Assembly (NCBI GenBank): GCA_016928525.1
Contig: JAFGKO010000147.1
Span: 1-23,128 of the forward strand
Reading direction: 5' to 3'
DNA length: 23,128 bases
Source of the DNA: Anaerolineales bacterium
GTDB lineage: Bacteria > Chloroflexota > Anaerolineae > Anaerolineales > Villigracilaceae
Numbering within the stretch: the stretch's first letter is position 1; each line of letters starts with the position of its first letter. The position numbers were made by a program, and so were the translations under genes. Of the stretch, positions 14,141 to 21,846 are shown piece by piece. The notes beneath the pieces are model-generated. The model saw only the letters and a program-made list of their open reading frames with translations. It searched no databases and was not told the DNA's origin.

Positions 14141-14146
14141 ATTATA
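14141..14146 (-). promoter_or_regulatory. -10 element for the structured leader
   Basis: TATAAT on the minus strand (context CAGGTATAATACGCC), about 6 nt before the leader stem begins and 40 nt after the CHAT stop codon. The -35 region shows no clear match. Confidence 0.45.
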
Positions 14147-14186
14147 CCTGAGAAATAGGATATGGGAAGAAGCGTTTTGCTAATTG

Positions 14187-17100
14187 TTATTTTCTTTCCC
14201 AGCGAATGCTCTCGTTTAGCTTGTTTACCAGTGAATCTTTATTAGGATCGTATATAAAATAGAAAGTTTGGAAAACAGTAAGCATATGATTTTCACATCG
14301 CAGACTGATGCTTGCGTTGAGACCAGATTCTGCGATTTTCTTTACGAGGGTTCCACCTGCAGGTCCATTATGACAGTGCTTGAAACTATCATCAAAATAG
14401 GTGACTGTGTACTCTCCGGTGAACAACGATCTTTGAATTGATAAAGATAAATTACTAAGATCGCTGGGGTCTTTAGCCCTCCATTCTCCAATTGCTCCTG
14501 CAAAGCCTTTTATTGCTAAATTTCTCTGAATTTGTTGTCCTCCTGTCAACAGTATGATAGCAATCGATGTAACTAATAAAATTCCTGTCGCAAAGTAATT
14601 TAACTTTTTTCGTTGAGTTTGATCAGGTTGAAATTGGATTAATGTGAATGTGCTCCCTATTAATCCCGCGATTCCCGATTCTAAAGCCAGAGAAATCATA
14701 TTATGCCAATCAAAATCCCTTGAAGAAAGAAAAGAATTAAATTCACTTGCAATTTGTTGTCCTAGGATAAATGCAATTAGCCAGATGATTGGAAGTTGCC
14801 AGAAAAGTTTTTGATTTGAAGTTGCCGTTCCTTGCCTGATATTCCATGCAAGTATCAGACCGGTAATTGGGCCAATAATTGCCCAGGCCAATATCCATAC
14901 CCAATTGCCTGCCCCGCGAGAGAACAGAAGAATTGCTCCAAAAAACATACCAACGATGGCGATGGTGCTGGTGAGGGTGATGCTCCCCCAGCTTTTCCAA
15001 ATTTTTGGGATAAAACCGTTGCTGAATGTCCACCACAATGCGGTTCCTGTCAGAAAGCCAAAAGAAGCAAGATAAATAATATTGGCAGAATGACCACCCA
15101 TGCTTTGATCTATGAGTGAAGATAATCCTGCAACCTTAAATATTAATTCAAGAATGGCTCTTGCAAGTGAAAATATTACAAATGCTTTGAGAGTTTGTTT
15201 TGTTATTTCTATATCAAGTGAGCCTGTTCTTCCGGTGTCGATTTCTGTTGCACGGGGTCTTCTCGCGAAACCTTCGGGCTTTGAAAGTTTTTTGAGCATT
15301 CTTGAGGCACTTGCCTGCACCCGTTGCCTGTCGGGATAATTTTCATCTAGTGCACGGATTTGCTTCCATTTTTCTAACGCTTGCTGATACTCACCGGCCT
15401 GGTTGGCTTTTACAGCTTCTGCGTAAAGTTCAGCCAGTCGATCCTGTTTTTCGGATTCTTTTTTGGCTTTTTCCAATTCACTGCGCGCCTGGGATGCAAT
15501 ATGCTTCGGGTCGTCGAAGCCCGGGAACAACCTGAATATTTCTTCAACCTTCTCCAGTGACTTCTGCCACTGTTTACGATGCAGCAAATTTTCGGCTTGA
15601 ATGTAGAGGGATGAAACCTTATCCTCTTCTTGTCGCTGCCTCTCGGTCCGTTCGATCTCCTCATTCGCACGTTGCAAGAGGCGTTCTGTTTCCCGGTATC
15701 CAGTCTTTTTCGACTGAATTTGATTCAATATTGTTTGTGCTTTGGTCCATTCGCTGGTATCGATTGCCTGCAAGGCATTTTGATAAAGCGATTCGAGCTC
15801 TGACTGCATTTTTAAAGTCGCCGATGCTTCTTCGGCAACGGAGAACAGGTTGTCAGGGTCAGGGTAATTGGCGTCCAGGGAATGGATTTCGCGAAAGGCC
15901 TGGATTACTGCCAGCCATTTCTCTGCTTTCGCCAGTTGCTGTACTTCGGCGTACAGGTTCCTCAAACGTAATTGCTTGCGCGCATTTTCCAAACGGGATA
16001 CAAAAGAATTTTGCTCCGGGAATTCTTTGACGAGGGTTTCCAGTGATTTAGTTGCAACTTCCCAATTGCCGTTTGCTTCTGCCGCCTGTGCTTTCTTGTC
16101 CAGGGTATTTATTTTCAAACGGTGCTGTGCTAATTCCAACTTCGAAGCAGTATCTTTATAAGAACCGGTGATGGATAGAATGCTCTTGAATTTGGTTACA
16201 GCGTTTTCCCATTCTTGTAAGTAGAACGCTTCCAACCCCTCAGTATATAAAGTTGCGAGTTTGGTTTCGGTGGCTGCATCAGTGATGGTTTCCGCTTTTG
16301 TGCTTTTTGGGGTGGACTGTATACTCTCCACATCGAAAATTTGCCCATTGGGCGCGCGCATGTATAGGACCGGCGTTCCCCATTCAAGATCGTTTCCATG
16401 TGTCTTGATTGCCTTGCGCGCTTCGGTCAGGGCGGCGTCCACCGGATAACCGTCAGCCAGGGCGGCGTAGAATTCGCGCGCCAGGGTGATTGCCGCAATA
16501 TCCGTGATGCGGAATTGCATCGCGATCACGGCTGGCAGGCCTTGTTGCATCAGATTTTGCGCTGTACCGGAGAACTGGTCCTCCAGGGATATGCGCGCCC
16601 CTTCGCAGGCATTGAGCACTGCCAGTCGCAGATAGGGATGGTCGTGGAGCAAAATGCCCAGGTCGCGGCTGCTGACCCTGTGCCCTTCCCGCAACTCATC
16701 CTCGAAAAGCAGGAAGCCATCCTGGTATTGCTTCGAAAAAACACCGTGACCGACGAAGTGGAAAATGTGATAGTGCTCGCGGCGCAACTGCCGTTGAAGC
16801 ATTTGCAAAGTGGGCTTTTCGAGCCGGGTGAGCGCAACCAATCCCCTGCTTTCCAGCCTGCTCAGGCTTTCTTGCAAGTTTTCCCATTCTTTTTGCACGT
16901 TTAGCGTTGGAAAATCCCTGGGACTGGAAATCATGGCGAGAATACGCAGCGGCGGACGAATGGCCAATGGTTGGATGTCGCGCGGAGTATCGAGATAACG
17001 GACAAGCGGAGTGTCAATCGAAAGCGCCAGGAAACGCCCCAGGCTGGCGTCATACATGAATTCCCAGGGCAGGTTCGTGAGTTCCGGAATATCCCCGGTC

Positions 17101-17411
17101 CGCAAGCGGATGCGTAACCCCTCACCTTTGCGTGTGACTTCGTTCAGGCTCTCTCGTAAGCGGTCACGCACATCACCAGAAAAGGTGGCTTCAAATAGTA
17201 GCTGCCCGAATTCGCGCATCTTCTGTGCTTGGGAAGATTCGATCAGACGGGAGTGCCCGATTTGCACAAAGAATTGTTCCACATCACTTTCTGAGAAAGG
17301 TAATTTGAGTGTGGCAACTGCTTCCCCTGCCGGAGAATCCACCACGCGTATCTTATAGACATCCCCCGCGCGCTCGATGAGCAGATCAAAATCGCGATAA
17401 TTGATAGGCAT
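14187..17411 (-). CDS. CHAT-domain (caspase-like) protease with TPR-like repeats and a multi-span membrane C-terminus
   Basis: 1074 residues. Residues ~1-360 form an N-terminal CHAT peptidase. Family features are LPWEFMYD at 114-121, the catalytic His in HFVGHGVF (H222), the catalytic Cys in LNACEGA (C269), and GTPVLYMR near 345-352. Residues ~385-700 hold six TPR-like helical repeats, each with an aromatic at a fixed place (W401, W450, W499, W555, W615, Y675). About seven membrane helices follow (741-957), then a ~115-residue polar tail. CHAT proteases act in programmed cell death and in TPR-CHAT effectors of type III-E CRISPR; here the order is reversed and the protein is membrane-bound. 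No partner or substrate gene is adjacent. The start has no clear ribosome binding site; two overlapping promoters lie upstream. The 3' half is more AT-rich than the 5' half. The death-protease role is inferred. Confidence 0.9.
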   Translation of the reverse strand: MPINYRDFDLLIERAGDVYKIRVVDSPAGEAVATLKLPFSESDVEQFFVQIGHSRLIESSQAQKMREFGQLLFEATFSGDVRDRLRESLNEVTRKGEGLRIRLRTGDIPELTNLPWEFMYDASLGRFLALSIDTPLVRYLDTPRDIQPLAIRPPLRILAMISSPRDFPTLNVQKEWENLQESLSRLESRGLVALTRLEKPTLQMLQRQLRREHYHIFHFVGHGVFSKQYQDGFLLFEDELREGHRVSSRDLGILLHDHPYLRLAVLNACEGARISLEDQFSGTAQNLMQQGLPAVIAMQFRITDIAAITLAREFYAALADGYPVDAALTEARKAIKTHGNDLEWGTPVLYMRAPNGQIFDVESIQSTPKSTKAETITDAATETKLATLYTEGLEAFYLQEWENAVTKFKSILSITGSYKDTASKLELAQHRLKINTLDKKAQAAEANGNWEVATKSLETLVKEFPEQNSFVSRLENARKQLRLRNLYAEVQQLAKAEKWLAVIQAFREIHSLDANYPDPDNLFSVAEEASATLKMQSELESLYQNALQAIDTSEWTKAQTILNQIQSKKTGYRETERLLQRANEEIERTERQRQEEDKVSSLYIQAENLLHRKQWQKSLEKVEEIFRLFPGFDDPKHIASQARSELEKAKKESEKQDRLAELYAEAVKANQAGEYQQALEKWKQIRALDENYPDRQRVQASASRMLKKLSKPEGFARRPRATEIDTGRTGSLDIEITKQTLKAFVIFSLARAILELIFKVAGLSSLIDQSMGGHSANIIYLASFGFLTGTALWWTFSNGFIPKIWKSWGSITLTSTIAIVGMFFGAILLFSRGAGNWVWILAWAIIGPITGLILAWNIRQGTATSNQKLFWQLPIIWLIAFILGQQIASEFNSFLSSRDFDWHNMISLALESGIAGLIGSTFTLIQFQPDQTQRKKLNYFATGILLVTSIAIILLTGGQQIQRNLAIKGFAGAIGEWRAKDPSDLSNLSLSIQRSLFTGEYTVTYFDDSFKHCHNGPAGGTLVKKIAESGLNASISLRCENHMLTVFQTFYFIYDPNKDSLVNKLNESIRWERK

Positions 17412-17437
17412 GTGGTATCGATTGCACTCGTAAGAAG

Positions 17438-17478
17438 ATTATGACAGTTTTTATAGATTATTACAAGACTCGAATCAA
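17438..17478 (-). promoter_or_regulatory. Two overlapping promoters for the CHAT gene
   Basis: On the minus strand TTGATT (17478-17473) is followed after 17 nt by TATAAA (17455-17450), and TTGTAA (17466-17461) after 17 nt by CATAAT (17443-17438). Both have sigma-70-like spacing and would start transcripts 20-40 nt before the CHAT ATG. Confidence 0.6.
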
Positions 17479-17510
17479 GAAAACGGCGCGAGGCATGTAT
17501 ATAATGCCCC

Positions 17511-17561
17511 CGGTCACAAATTGCGCTTCCTACATCGGCGTAAAGGCGCAATTTGTGACCG
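17511..17561. repeat. 16-bp perfect inverted repeat between divergent genes
   Basis: CGGTCACAAATTGCGC (17511-17526) and GCGCAATTTGTGACCG (17546-17561) are exact reverse complements around a 19-nt loop. It lies between the CHAT promoters and the TATAAT of the DHH-CBS-PAP gene. It could be an operator for both genes, an RNA hairpin, or a dispersed repeat. Confidence 0.85.
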
Positions 17562-17567
17562 TGAGGG

Positions 17568-17573
17568 TATAAT
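17568..17573 (+). promoter_or_regulatory. -10 element, likely leaderless start of the DHH-CBS-PAP gene
   Basis: TATAAT ends 7 nt before the ATG at 17581 and no Shine-Dalgarno is present between them, so transcription would begin at or next to the start codon. The -35 position falls within the right arm of the inverted repeat. A second TATAAT at 17500-17505 could give a longer transcript containing the whole hairpin. Confidence 0.55.
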
Positions 17574-17580
17574 TTAGTCG

Positions 17581-20274
17581 ATGAGACTGATCCTGACTCA
17601 CGAACAGGCGGATTTCGACGCACTGGCCTCGCTCTTCGGCGCTTCGCTGCTGGACGAGCGCTCTATTCCCGTTTTGCCACGGCGTCTCAACCGCAATGTT
17701 CGCTCCTTCATCACCCTCTACGGCTCAGACTTCTCCTTTGTCGACCCGCGCGATTTGCCGCAGGGCAAGGTCGAAAGCGTCACGCTGGTGGATACGCAAT
17801 CGCTGGTGACGCTTAAAGGCATGGGCGAAAAGACGACCGTGCGCGTGATCGACCATCATCCGTTGCGCTCTGGTTTGCCCCCTGACTGGCAACTGACTAT
17901 CGATGAAATTGGAGCTACCACGACCATGCTGATCGAAGCCATGCAGGTGCAAAACGGGCATATCTCGTCCCTGCAGGCGACCTTGTTGTTATTGGGTATC
18001 TACGAAGATACCGGTTCGTTGACCTATTCACGTACGACGCCGCGCGATGTGCGCGCTGCTGCCTGGCTGTTGGAGCACGGCGCCAATCTCAAGATCGCTG
18101 CCGATTTTCTCAACCCGCCGCTCTCGGCCGATCAGCGTAAGCTCTATGAAGTGTTACTGGACAACGCGCAGACTCACCACATCAGCGGCCATCGCGTTGT
18201 GATCGCTTGCGGCGACGCCAGGGATGTGGACGAGGAAATTTCCACGCTGGCCCACAAGCTGCGCGATTTGCTCGACCCGGATGCGCTCTTTGTGGTCGTT
18301 TCTACGCAGGATGGTATCCGCATAGTGGCGCGCTCCACCAGCGACGCGATCGACGTTTCGAATATCACGGCTGAATTCGGCGGCGGCGGTCACGACCGCG
18401 CCGCTGCGGCGCTCATTCGCACTCCCCTCTCCCCAGCGGGGAGAGGGGCCGGGGGTGAGGGTCAAATGCCGAGGACAGAAAAATCCCAAGATAACGGAAG
18501 CAGCTCCACAGCTTTGAAAGAGGCGTGCGAAAAACTGCTCGAGGCGCTACCAAATCACGTCCAGCCATCCATCACCGTCGCGGAAATTATGTCGCGCGAT
18601 CCGCATTTGCTCAACCTGGAAACGCCCGTGAAGGAAGTGTCCCAGTTGATGCAGCGCACCGGCTTCGAAGGCTATCCGGTTGTGGATGGGGGGAAGGTCG
18701 TTGGCCTGCTGACCCGCCGGGCTGTGGACCGCGCCCTGGCGCACAAACTCAACCTGACTGCATCCAGCCTGATGGAGGCCGGGGCAGTGACGGTGAGCCC
18801 CGAGGACTCGTTGCAGTCCTTGCAGGTGCGCATGACCGATAGCGGTTGGGGGCAGGTGCCGGTGGTGAACGAGGAGGGGAAAGTGCTTGGCATTGTCACC
18901 CGCACCGACCTGCTCAAGACGCTTGCGCCCCCTGCCGCGCGTACGGGCGCTAGAAACATGGTGGCTCGCCTGGAAGCAGCCCTGCCGCCCGCCCACCTGG
19001 AATTGATCCGGTGTGTGGCTGCACAGGCCTCCGAACAACGCATGGCAGTCTATATTGTAGGTGGCTTTGTACGCGACTTGCTGCTCGAACGCCCTGGCCT
19101 GGATTTCGACATTGTCATCGAAGGCGATGCCATTGCGTTGGGGAAAGCACTGGGGAAAAGATACGGCGGACGCGTGACCAGTCATACCCGCTTTGGTACG
19201 GCCAAGTGGTATGTGCGCGAATCGAAATTTGGAAAGAAATCGTTCTCTACTTCACAACAACCTCCGCTCCCCGAATTTCTTGATCTGATTTCGGCCCGCA
19301 CGGAGTTTTACGAACATCCCACCGCGCTGCCGACCGTCGAGCGCGGCAGCATCAAGCTCGACCTGCACCGCCGCGATTTCACTATCAACACCCTGGCTTT
19401 GCGCCTCGACGGTCATCACTACGGCGAATTGCACGATTACTGGGGCGGCCTGGCCGACCTCGAGCGCGGCTATGTGCGCGTGCTGCACTCGCTCTCTTTT
19501 GTGGACGACCCTACGCGTATGCTGCGCGCGGTCCGTTACGAGCAGCGTTATGGCTTCGAGATCGAATCGCGTACCCGTCAATTGATGGAAGAAGCCCAAC
19601 CGCTGCTCGAAAAGCTCTCGCCCGAGCGTGTGCGCCATGAGTTGGATTTGATCCTCGACGAGCCGAACTGGTTCGAAATGCTTGCGCGCCTTGCGGACTT
19701 GGGATTGTTGACGGCCATCCACCCAGAACTTCCACTTCCCGCTTCTGATTTTTCATTGCCCACGGATGGTGAACTCGCTTCGTACCCGCCCTCCGGTTTG
19801 CTCCCGCCAAAACGGACTCTGGCCTGGCTGTTATGGCTCTCTGCCGTTAAACCCGCCACGATCAAGACTCTCTCGCGTCGCCTGCGCTTCCCCGCCGCGC
19901 TGACCAAATTGTCCTTAGCTGCCTCCAGCTTGCGCGATGATTTATCCTCCCTGAAAGACGCCAAACCCAGCGGCTGGGTCGACTGTCTTGAAGACGTGCC
20001 AGAATTTGCAATCTATGCCCTTTCGCTATCCTCCGAAGGGAAAACAAAACGGGCTTTGCTGGATTACCTGGAGACATGGCGACACATCAAGCCCAAGACG
20101 ACGGGCCATGATTTGAAGGAACTGGGCCTCTCGCCGGGACCAAAATATAAAAATATCCTGCGCCAGTTGCGGGCTGCCTGGTTGGATGGGAAAATAAAAT
20201 CTGAAAAAGAAGAAATTGACCTGCTACTGGGCTTCTTGCTTCCACCTGCCAATTTGAATGAGTCAGACTCGTAA
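17581..20274 (+). CDS. DHH phosphoesterase - CBS pair - tRNA nucleotidyltransferase/poly(A) polymerase fusion
   Basis: 897 residues. The N-terminal DHH domain shows HEQADFDALAS at 7-17, LVDTQ with D71, DHH at 91-93 and GIYEDTGSL with D143. Its DHHA1 partner ends in GGGGHDRAAAA near 267-277; this NrnA-like half degrades short RNA or phosphodiesters. A CBS pair (~337-450; MSRDPHLLNLETPV, GLLTRRAVDRAL, GIVTRTDLLKTL) probably senses adenine nucleotides. The C-terminal class II nucleotidyltransferase has IVGGFVRDLLL at 492-502, the metal-binding D508-F-D510, and DPTRMLRAVRYEQRYGFEI near 642; it adds A or CCA to tRNA 3' ends. The architecture is known in several deep-branching bacteria. Residues 281-294 (TPLSPAGRGAGGEG) come from hairpin repeat copy C inserted between DHHA1 and CBS. 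CCA-adding versus A-adding specificity cannot be decided. Confidence 0.93.
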   Translation: MRLILTHEQADFDALASLFGASLLDERSIPVLPRRLNRNVRSFITLYGSDFSFVDPRDLPQGKVESVTLVDTQSLVTLKGMGEKTTVRVIDHHPLRSGLPPDWQLTIDEIGATTTMLIEAMQVQNGHISSLQATLLLLGIYEDTGSLTYSRTTPRDVRAAAWLLEHGANLKIAADFLNPPLSADQRKLYEVLLDNAQTHHISGHRVVIACGDARDVDEEISTLAHKLRDLLDPDALFVVVSTQDGIRIVARSTSDAIDVSNITAEFGGGGHDRAAAALIRTPLSPAGRGAGGEGQMPRTEKSQDNGSSSTALKEACEKLLEALPNHVQPSITVAEIMSRDPHLLNLETPVKEVSQLMQRTGFEGYPVVDGGKVVGLLTRRAVDRALAHKLNLTASSLMEAGAVTVSPEDSLQSLQVRMTDSGWGQVPVVNEEGKVLGIVTRTDLLKTLAPPAARTGARNMVARLEAALPPAHLELIRCVAAQASEQRMAVYIVGGFVRDLLLERPGLDFDIVIEGDAIALGKALGKRYGGRVTSHTRFGTAKWYVRESKFGKKSFSTSQQPPLPEFLDLISARTEFYEHPTALPTVERGSIKLDLHRRDFTINTLALRLDGHHYGELHDYWGGLADLERGYVRVLHSLSFVDDPTRMLRAVRYEQRYGFEIESRTRQLMEEAQPLLEKLSPERVRHELDLILDEPNWFEMLARLADLGLLTAIHPELPLPASDFSLPTDGELASYPPSGLLPPKRTLAWLLWLSAVKPATIKTLSRRLRFPAALTKLSLAASSLRDDLSSLKDAKPSGWVDCLEDVPEFAIYALSLSSEGKTKRALLDYLETWRHIKPKTTGHDLKELGLSPGPKYKNILRQLRAAWLDGKIKSEKEEIDLLLGFLLPPANLNESDS
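18424..18461 (+). repeat. CCCCTCTCCC...GGTGAGGG hairpin repeat, copy C, inside a coding sequence
   Basis: 38-nt unit closely matching copy B, with an 11-bp C-rich/G-rich stem. It is translated in frame as PLSPAGRGAGGEG at the DHHA1-CBS linker of the preceding feature and introduces no stop. Confidence 0.9.
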
Positions 20275-20321
20275 TACGAATATTGCGTGTATGCTAGCTC
20301 AAACCAGGGTAAGGGTGCGAG

Positions 20322-21446
20322 ATGGGGGATTTTGTGCTAAATAAGCAAGTAGGAAGTTGGTTTATGTCTCGCAGGAACCTTTTCTTATTGTTATATTTAC
20401 TTGGAATAGTCTTCGTGATCTGCCTGTTCCTGGGATTGATCCTGCTTTTCGATGGACGGACAATGTACGCCTGGGGTGAGAAAATGCTTGCTCCTCAGCC
20501 TACGCAACATGCGAGCATCGTGGATTTACCGACGCCGATCCCGGTCACGCCCACGGCGAGCGCGACTGCTACCCCAGCTCCCGTGTGTGGCGGTCCGCCA
20601 AGGATGATCCTGGTGTTGGTCGGGACCGACTCGCGTTCCGATAGTTATTATGCAGGTCTGGCCGATTCGATTCGCCTCGTTCGCGTGGATTTTGTCGATC
20701 CGGGCATCATGATTTTGCCGTTTCAGCGTGATATCTATGTCGAGATTCCCGGGATTGCAGCGCATGGCATTACCCATGGAAAACTCAACCAGGCCTACAC
20801 CTATGGCACTCCGGCTTTCGGTTATTATGACGCTCCAAACCAGGGTTTAGGGCTGATGGAACTGGCAATGGAACACAACTTTGGCGTTCATGTCGATCAT
20901 GGGGTCGTGATCAATATGCAAAGTTTTGTGCGTATCATCGATACCCTGGGGGGCATTGACGTCTACCTGCCGTATACGATCGATGGCCGTGTCAAGGGTT
21001 CAAGAGATTCCGATTTGTACTTCGAGGCTGGGTATCATCATTTGAACGGTCGTCAAGCGCAAATTCTGGCGCGCTTACGGCCAAATGGTGACATCGAGCG
21101 CACGCATGTGCAAACCATTATCCTTCAGGCCTTGGGAGCCAGGCTGCTTAGTCCGGGGATATTGCCTGAGCTACCTGAGCTCATAAACGCCTTTCAAAAC
21201 TCGGTGTATACCGACCTTGATCCGGTACAGATCACTCAGTTGACCTGTCTGGCGGCCAAACTTGATCCGCAGAAAGTCGAATATTATAGTTTCCCGGAGG
21301 GACTTTTCCGGGGGACGCGTGTTCAGGACCCTGTCTTGGGGAATACCTTCGTCTGGGATGTGGACTTTGCTGTGTTGCGAGCCTATACAGCATCTTTTGC
21401 TGACGGGAACTGGAATGACCCCTTATTGCCGACCCCCGTACCATAA
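20322..21446 (+). CDS. LytR-CpsA-Psr (LCP) family protein
   Basis: 374 residues. Short basic N-terminus, one transmembrane helix at ~20-43, and a Pro/Thr-rich linker (~69-87, PTPIPVTPTASATATPAP). The extracytoplasmic LCP domain runs from ~94. Family marks are LVLVGTDSRSD (D103, R105), ADSIRLVRVD, LPFQRDIYVEIPG (R136, D137), KLNQAYTYG, LGGIDVYLP, and LARLRPNGDIERTHVQ. LCP enzymes transfer lipid-linked glycopolymers to the cell wall or to surface proteins. In the last motif the usual R-x-x-R-Q reads R-T-H-V-Q, losing the second Arg, so activity may be altered. ATG at 20322 has AAGGGTG just upstream; an alternative Met at residue 15 (20364) has AGGA at proper distance and is equally plausible. 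It follows the DHH-CBS-PAP gene by 47 nt and ends at a terminator. Confidence 0.9.
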   Translation: MGDFVLNKQVGSWFMSRRNLFLLLYLLGIVFVICLFLGLILLFDGRTMYAWGEKMLAPQPTQHASIVDLPTPIPVTPTASATATPAPVCGGPPRMILVLVGTDSRSDSYYAGLADSIRLVRVDFVDPGIMILPFQRDIYVEIPGIAAHGITHGKLNQAYTYGTPAFGYYDAPNQGLGLMELAMEHNFGVHVDHGVVINMQSFVRIIDTLGGIDVYLPYTIDGRVKGSRDSDLYFEAGYHHLNGRQAQILARLRPNGDIERTHVQTIILQALGARLLSPGILPELPELINAFQNSVYTDLDPVQITQLTCLAAKLDPQKVEYYSFPEGLFRGTRVQDPVLGNTFVWDVDFAVLRAYTASFADGNWNDPLLPTPVP

Positions 21447-21462
21447 AACGTGAGATACAAAT

Positions 21463-21493
21463 GATTGGGGAGCAATTTCTTCGCTCCCCAATC
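21463..21493. terminator. Hairpin terminator between convergent genes
   Basis: An 11-bp perfect stem, GATTGGGGAGC (21463-21473) with GCTCCCCAATC (21483-21493), and a 9-nt loop, 16 nt beyond the LCP stop and 31 nt from the end of the emfourin gene. The T-tract is weak on both strands. It probably serves both converging transcripts. Confidence 0.7.
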
Positions 21494-21524
21494 TCCATTG
21501 ATTTCGCTCCCTGTTGTTAATTTC

Positions 21525-21827
21525 CTATCGTCGCATTCGCGCTTGCTTGCTCAACTCCTCCAACAACGGACGCAGGTCATCTGGCGCCGTTGAATCGCTG
21601 ACGCGCACGCTATGTTGCCTTTCATCGCTGCTGACAGTGATGTTGTATGTAAACGCGTCCGGCATGGCAGGCCTGGTCAGGTCGGCCGGTAACTCGAAGA
21701 AATCCGCCTCATCCAGCAGATCATCCAGTAATTCGGCTTGTTCGTCGGGCAGATCGTCCAGGTCGATGGCTGTACTGACCTTTCTGCCCATGAACCCTCC
21801 AGTACGCTCGAAGAAAATCTTTGTCAT
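21525..21827 (-). CDS. Emfourin-type inhibitor of the M4 metalloprotease
   Basis: 100 residues matching the protealysin-inhibitor (emfourin) family in length and layout: MTKIFFERTGGFMGRKVSTA, then an acidic helix DLDDLPDEQAELLDDLLDEA, then DFFELPADL, and a strand pair YNITVSSDERQHSVRVSD. Emfourins bind the active site of protealysin-like M4 peptidases in the cytoplasm and hold them inactive. The start at 21827 has AAGGGAA upstream; the in-frame extension overlaps the protease gene and is not needed. It lies 19 nt downstream of the M4 protease, clearly in the same operon, as in known protealysin-emfourin pairs. The low pI expected from its Asp/Glu content fits an inhibitor. Assignment rests on motif likeness plus context. 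Confidence 0.85.
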   Translation of the reverse strand: MTKIFFERTGGFMGRKVSTAIDLDDLPDEQAELLDDLLDEADFFELPADLTRPAMPDAFTYNITVSSDERQHSVRVSDSTAPDDLRPLLEELSKQARMRR

Positions 21828-21846
21828 AGGGAATTCCCTTCGCGGC

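Noticed and set aside
18547..19185. 212-codon minus-strand frame inside the DHH-CBS-PAP gene
   Set aside because: Antisense shadow of the clearly conserved CBS and polymerase domains.
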